From a virus, in IMG/VR virus record IMGVR_UViG_3300003323_000938, positions 1-39,528 of that record: DNA of 39,528 nt. The stretch is one strand, 5' to 3'. The position numbers and the translations under genes are program-made. Positions 39,492 through 39,528 of this stretch are shown piece by piece (position 1 is the first letter of the stretch; each line of letters begins with the position of its first letter). The notes below the pieces were generated by a model that did not search any database, was not told the origin of the DNA, and saw only the letters and a list, made by a program, of their open reading frames with translations.

Positions 39492-39528
39492 TCCCCATGT
39501 ACCAGCTGACCGAGCGGGAGCGCGAGGT
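39488..39528 (+). CDS. Start of an ORF cut by the window end
   Basis: ATG 39488 overlaps the previous stop (ATGA). Only MIPMYQLTERERE and one more base pair of codon are visible. Nothing can be said of its function. Confidence 0.4.
   Translation, partial: MIPMYQLTERERE

Noticed and set aside
1-39528. Integrase, transposase or toxin-antitoxin genes
   Set aside because: None of the diagnostic motifs was seen in any frame with coding character; lifestyle cannot be decided from this window.

Overview
The window is a slice of a high-GC (roughly 70%) actinobacteriophage genome, or of a prophage carrying one. GTG starts are frequent, genes overlap by four bases (ATGA or GTGA), and there is a complete siphovirus HK97-type head and tail set. 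A WhiB-like regulator and GC-rich codon use point to an actinobacterial host; the sequence does not identify the genus. Both ends cut genes: a SNF2-type helicase enters at base 1 and a short ORF runs off the right end. No integrase, transposase or CRISPR array was seen.

Layout. (1) Plus strand, 1-3887: helicase, then a promoter-driven operon with an unknown protein, a C5-methyltransferase-like protein, a RuvC-like resolvase, a WhiB-like regulator and a small zinc-ribbon protein. (2) Minus strand, 6032-3904: a lysis cassette of small membrane and coiled-coil proteins, a glycosidase-like endolysin and two holin-like proteins. (3) Plus strand, 6138-7504: a chain of nine tiny genes ending in a strong hairpin. 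(4) Minus strand, 32092-7609: one long rightward-to-leftward block. It starts with a 1593-residue primase-helicase-exonuclease-polymerase protein and an HTH protein. It continues with TerS, TerL, portal, MuF-like protein, protease, capsid, connectors, two tube-like proteins, a frameshifted tail chaperone pair, tape measure and two minor tail proteins. (5) Plus strand, 32313-37396: a recombination and accessory operon with a Cas4/RecB-like nuclease and several zinc-knuckle proteins. A structured non-coding segment, an SSB-like protein, a second structured segment and a run of single-helix membrane peptides follow.

Five signals cut across these modules. Eight copies of a 27-bp repeat lie across the window, all oriented with local transcription; three sit at the ends of plus-strand units, so a stoperator-like role is plausible. 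Four plus-strand promoters share an inverted repeat, TTGCA-N6-TGCAA or a near match, over the -35 element, which suggests one regulator for all the plus-strand modules. The replication enzymes are fused in one chain whose AT-rich linker carries iteron-like repeats, a possible in-gene origin. Two non-coding segments (37397-37755 and 38716-39032) are dense in perfect stems. A conserved-looking zinc-ribbon ORF (17958-18182) has no usable start codon and lies in the -1 frame of its neighbour.

All functions are read from motifs and gene order; no database search was run.
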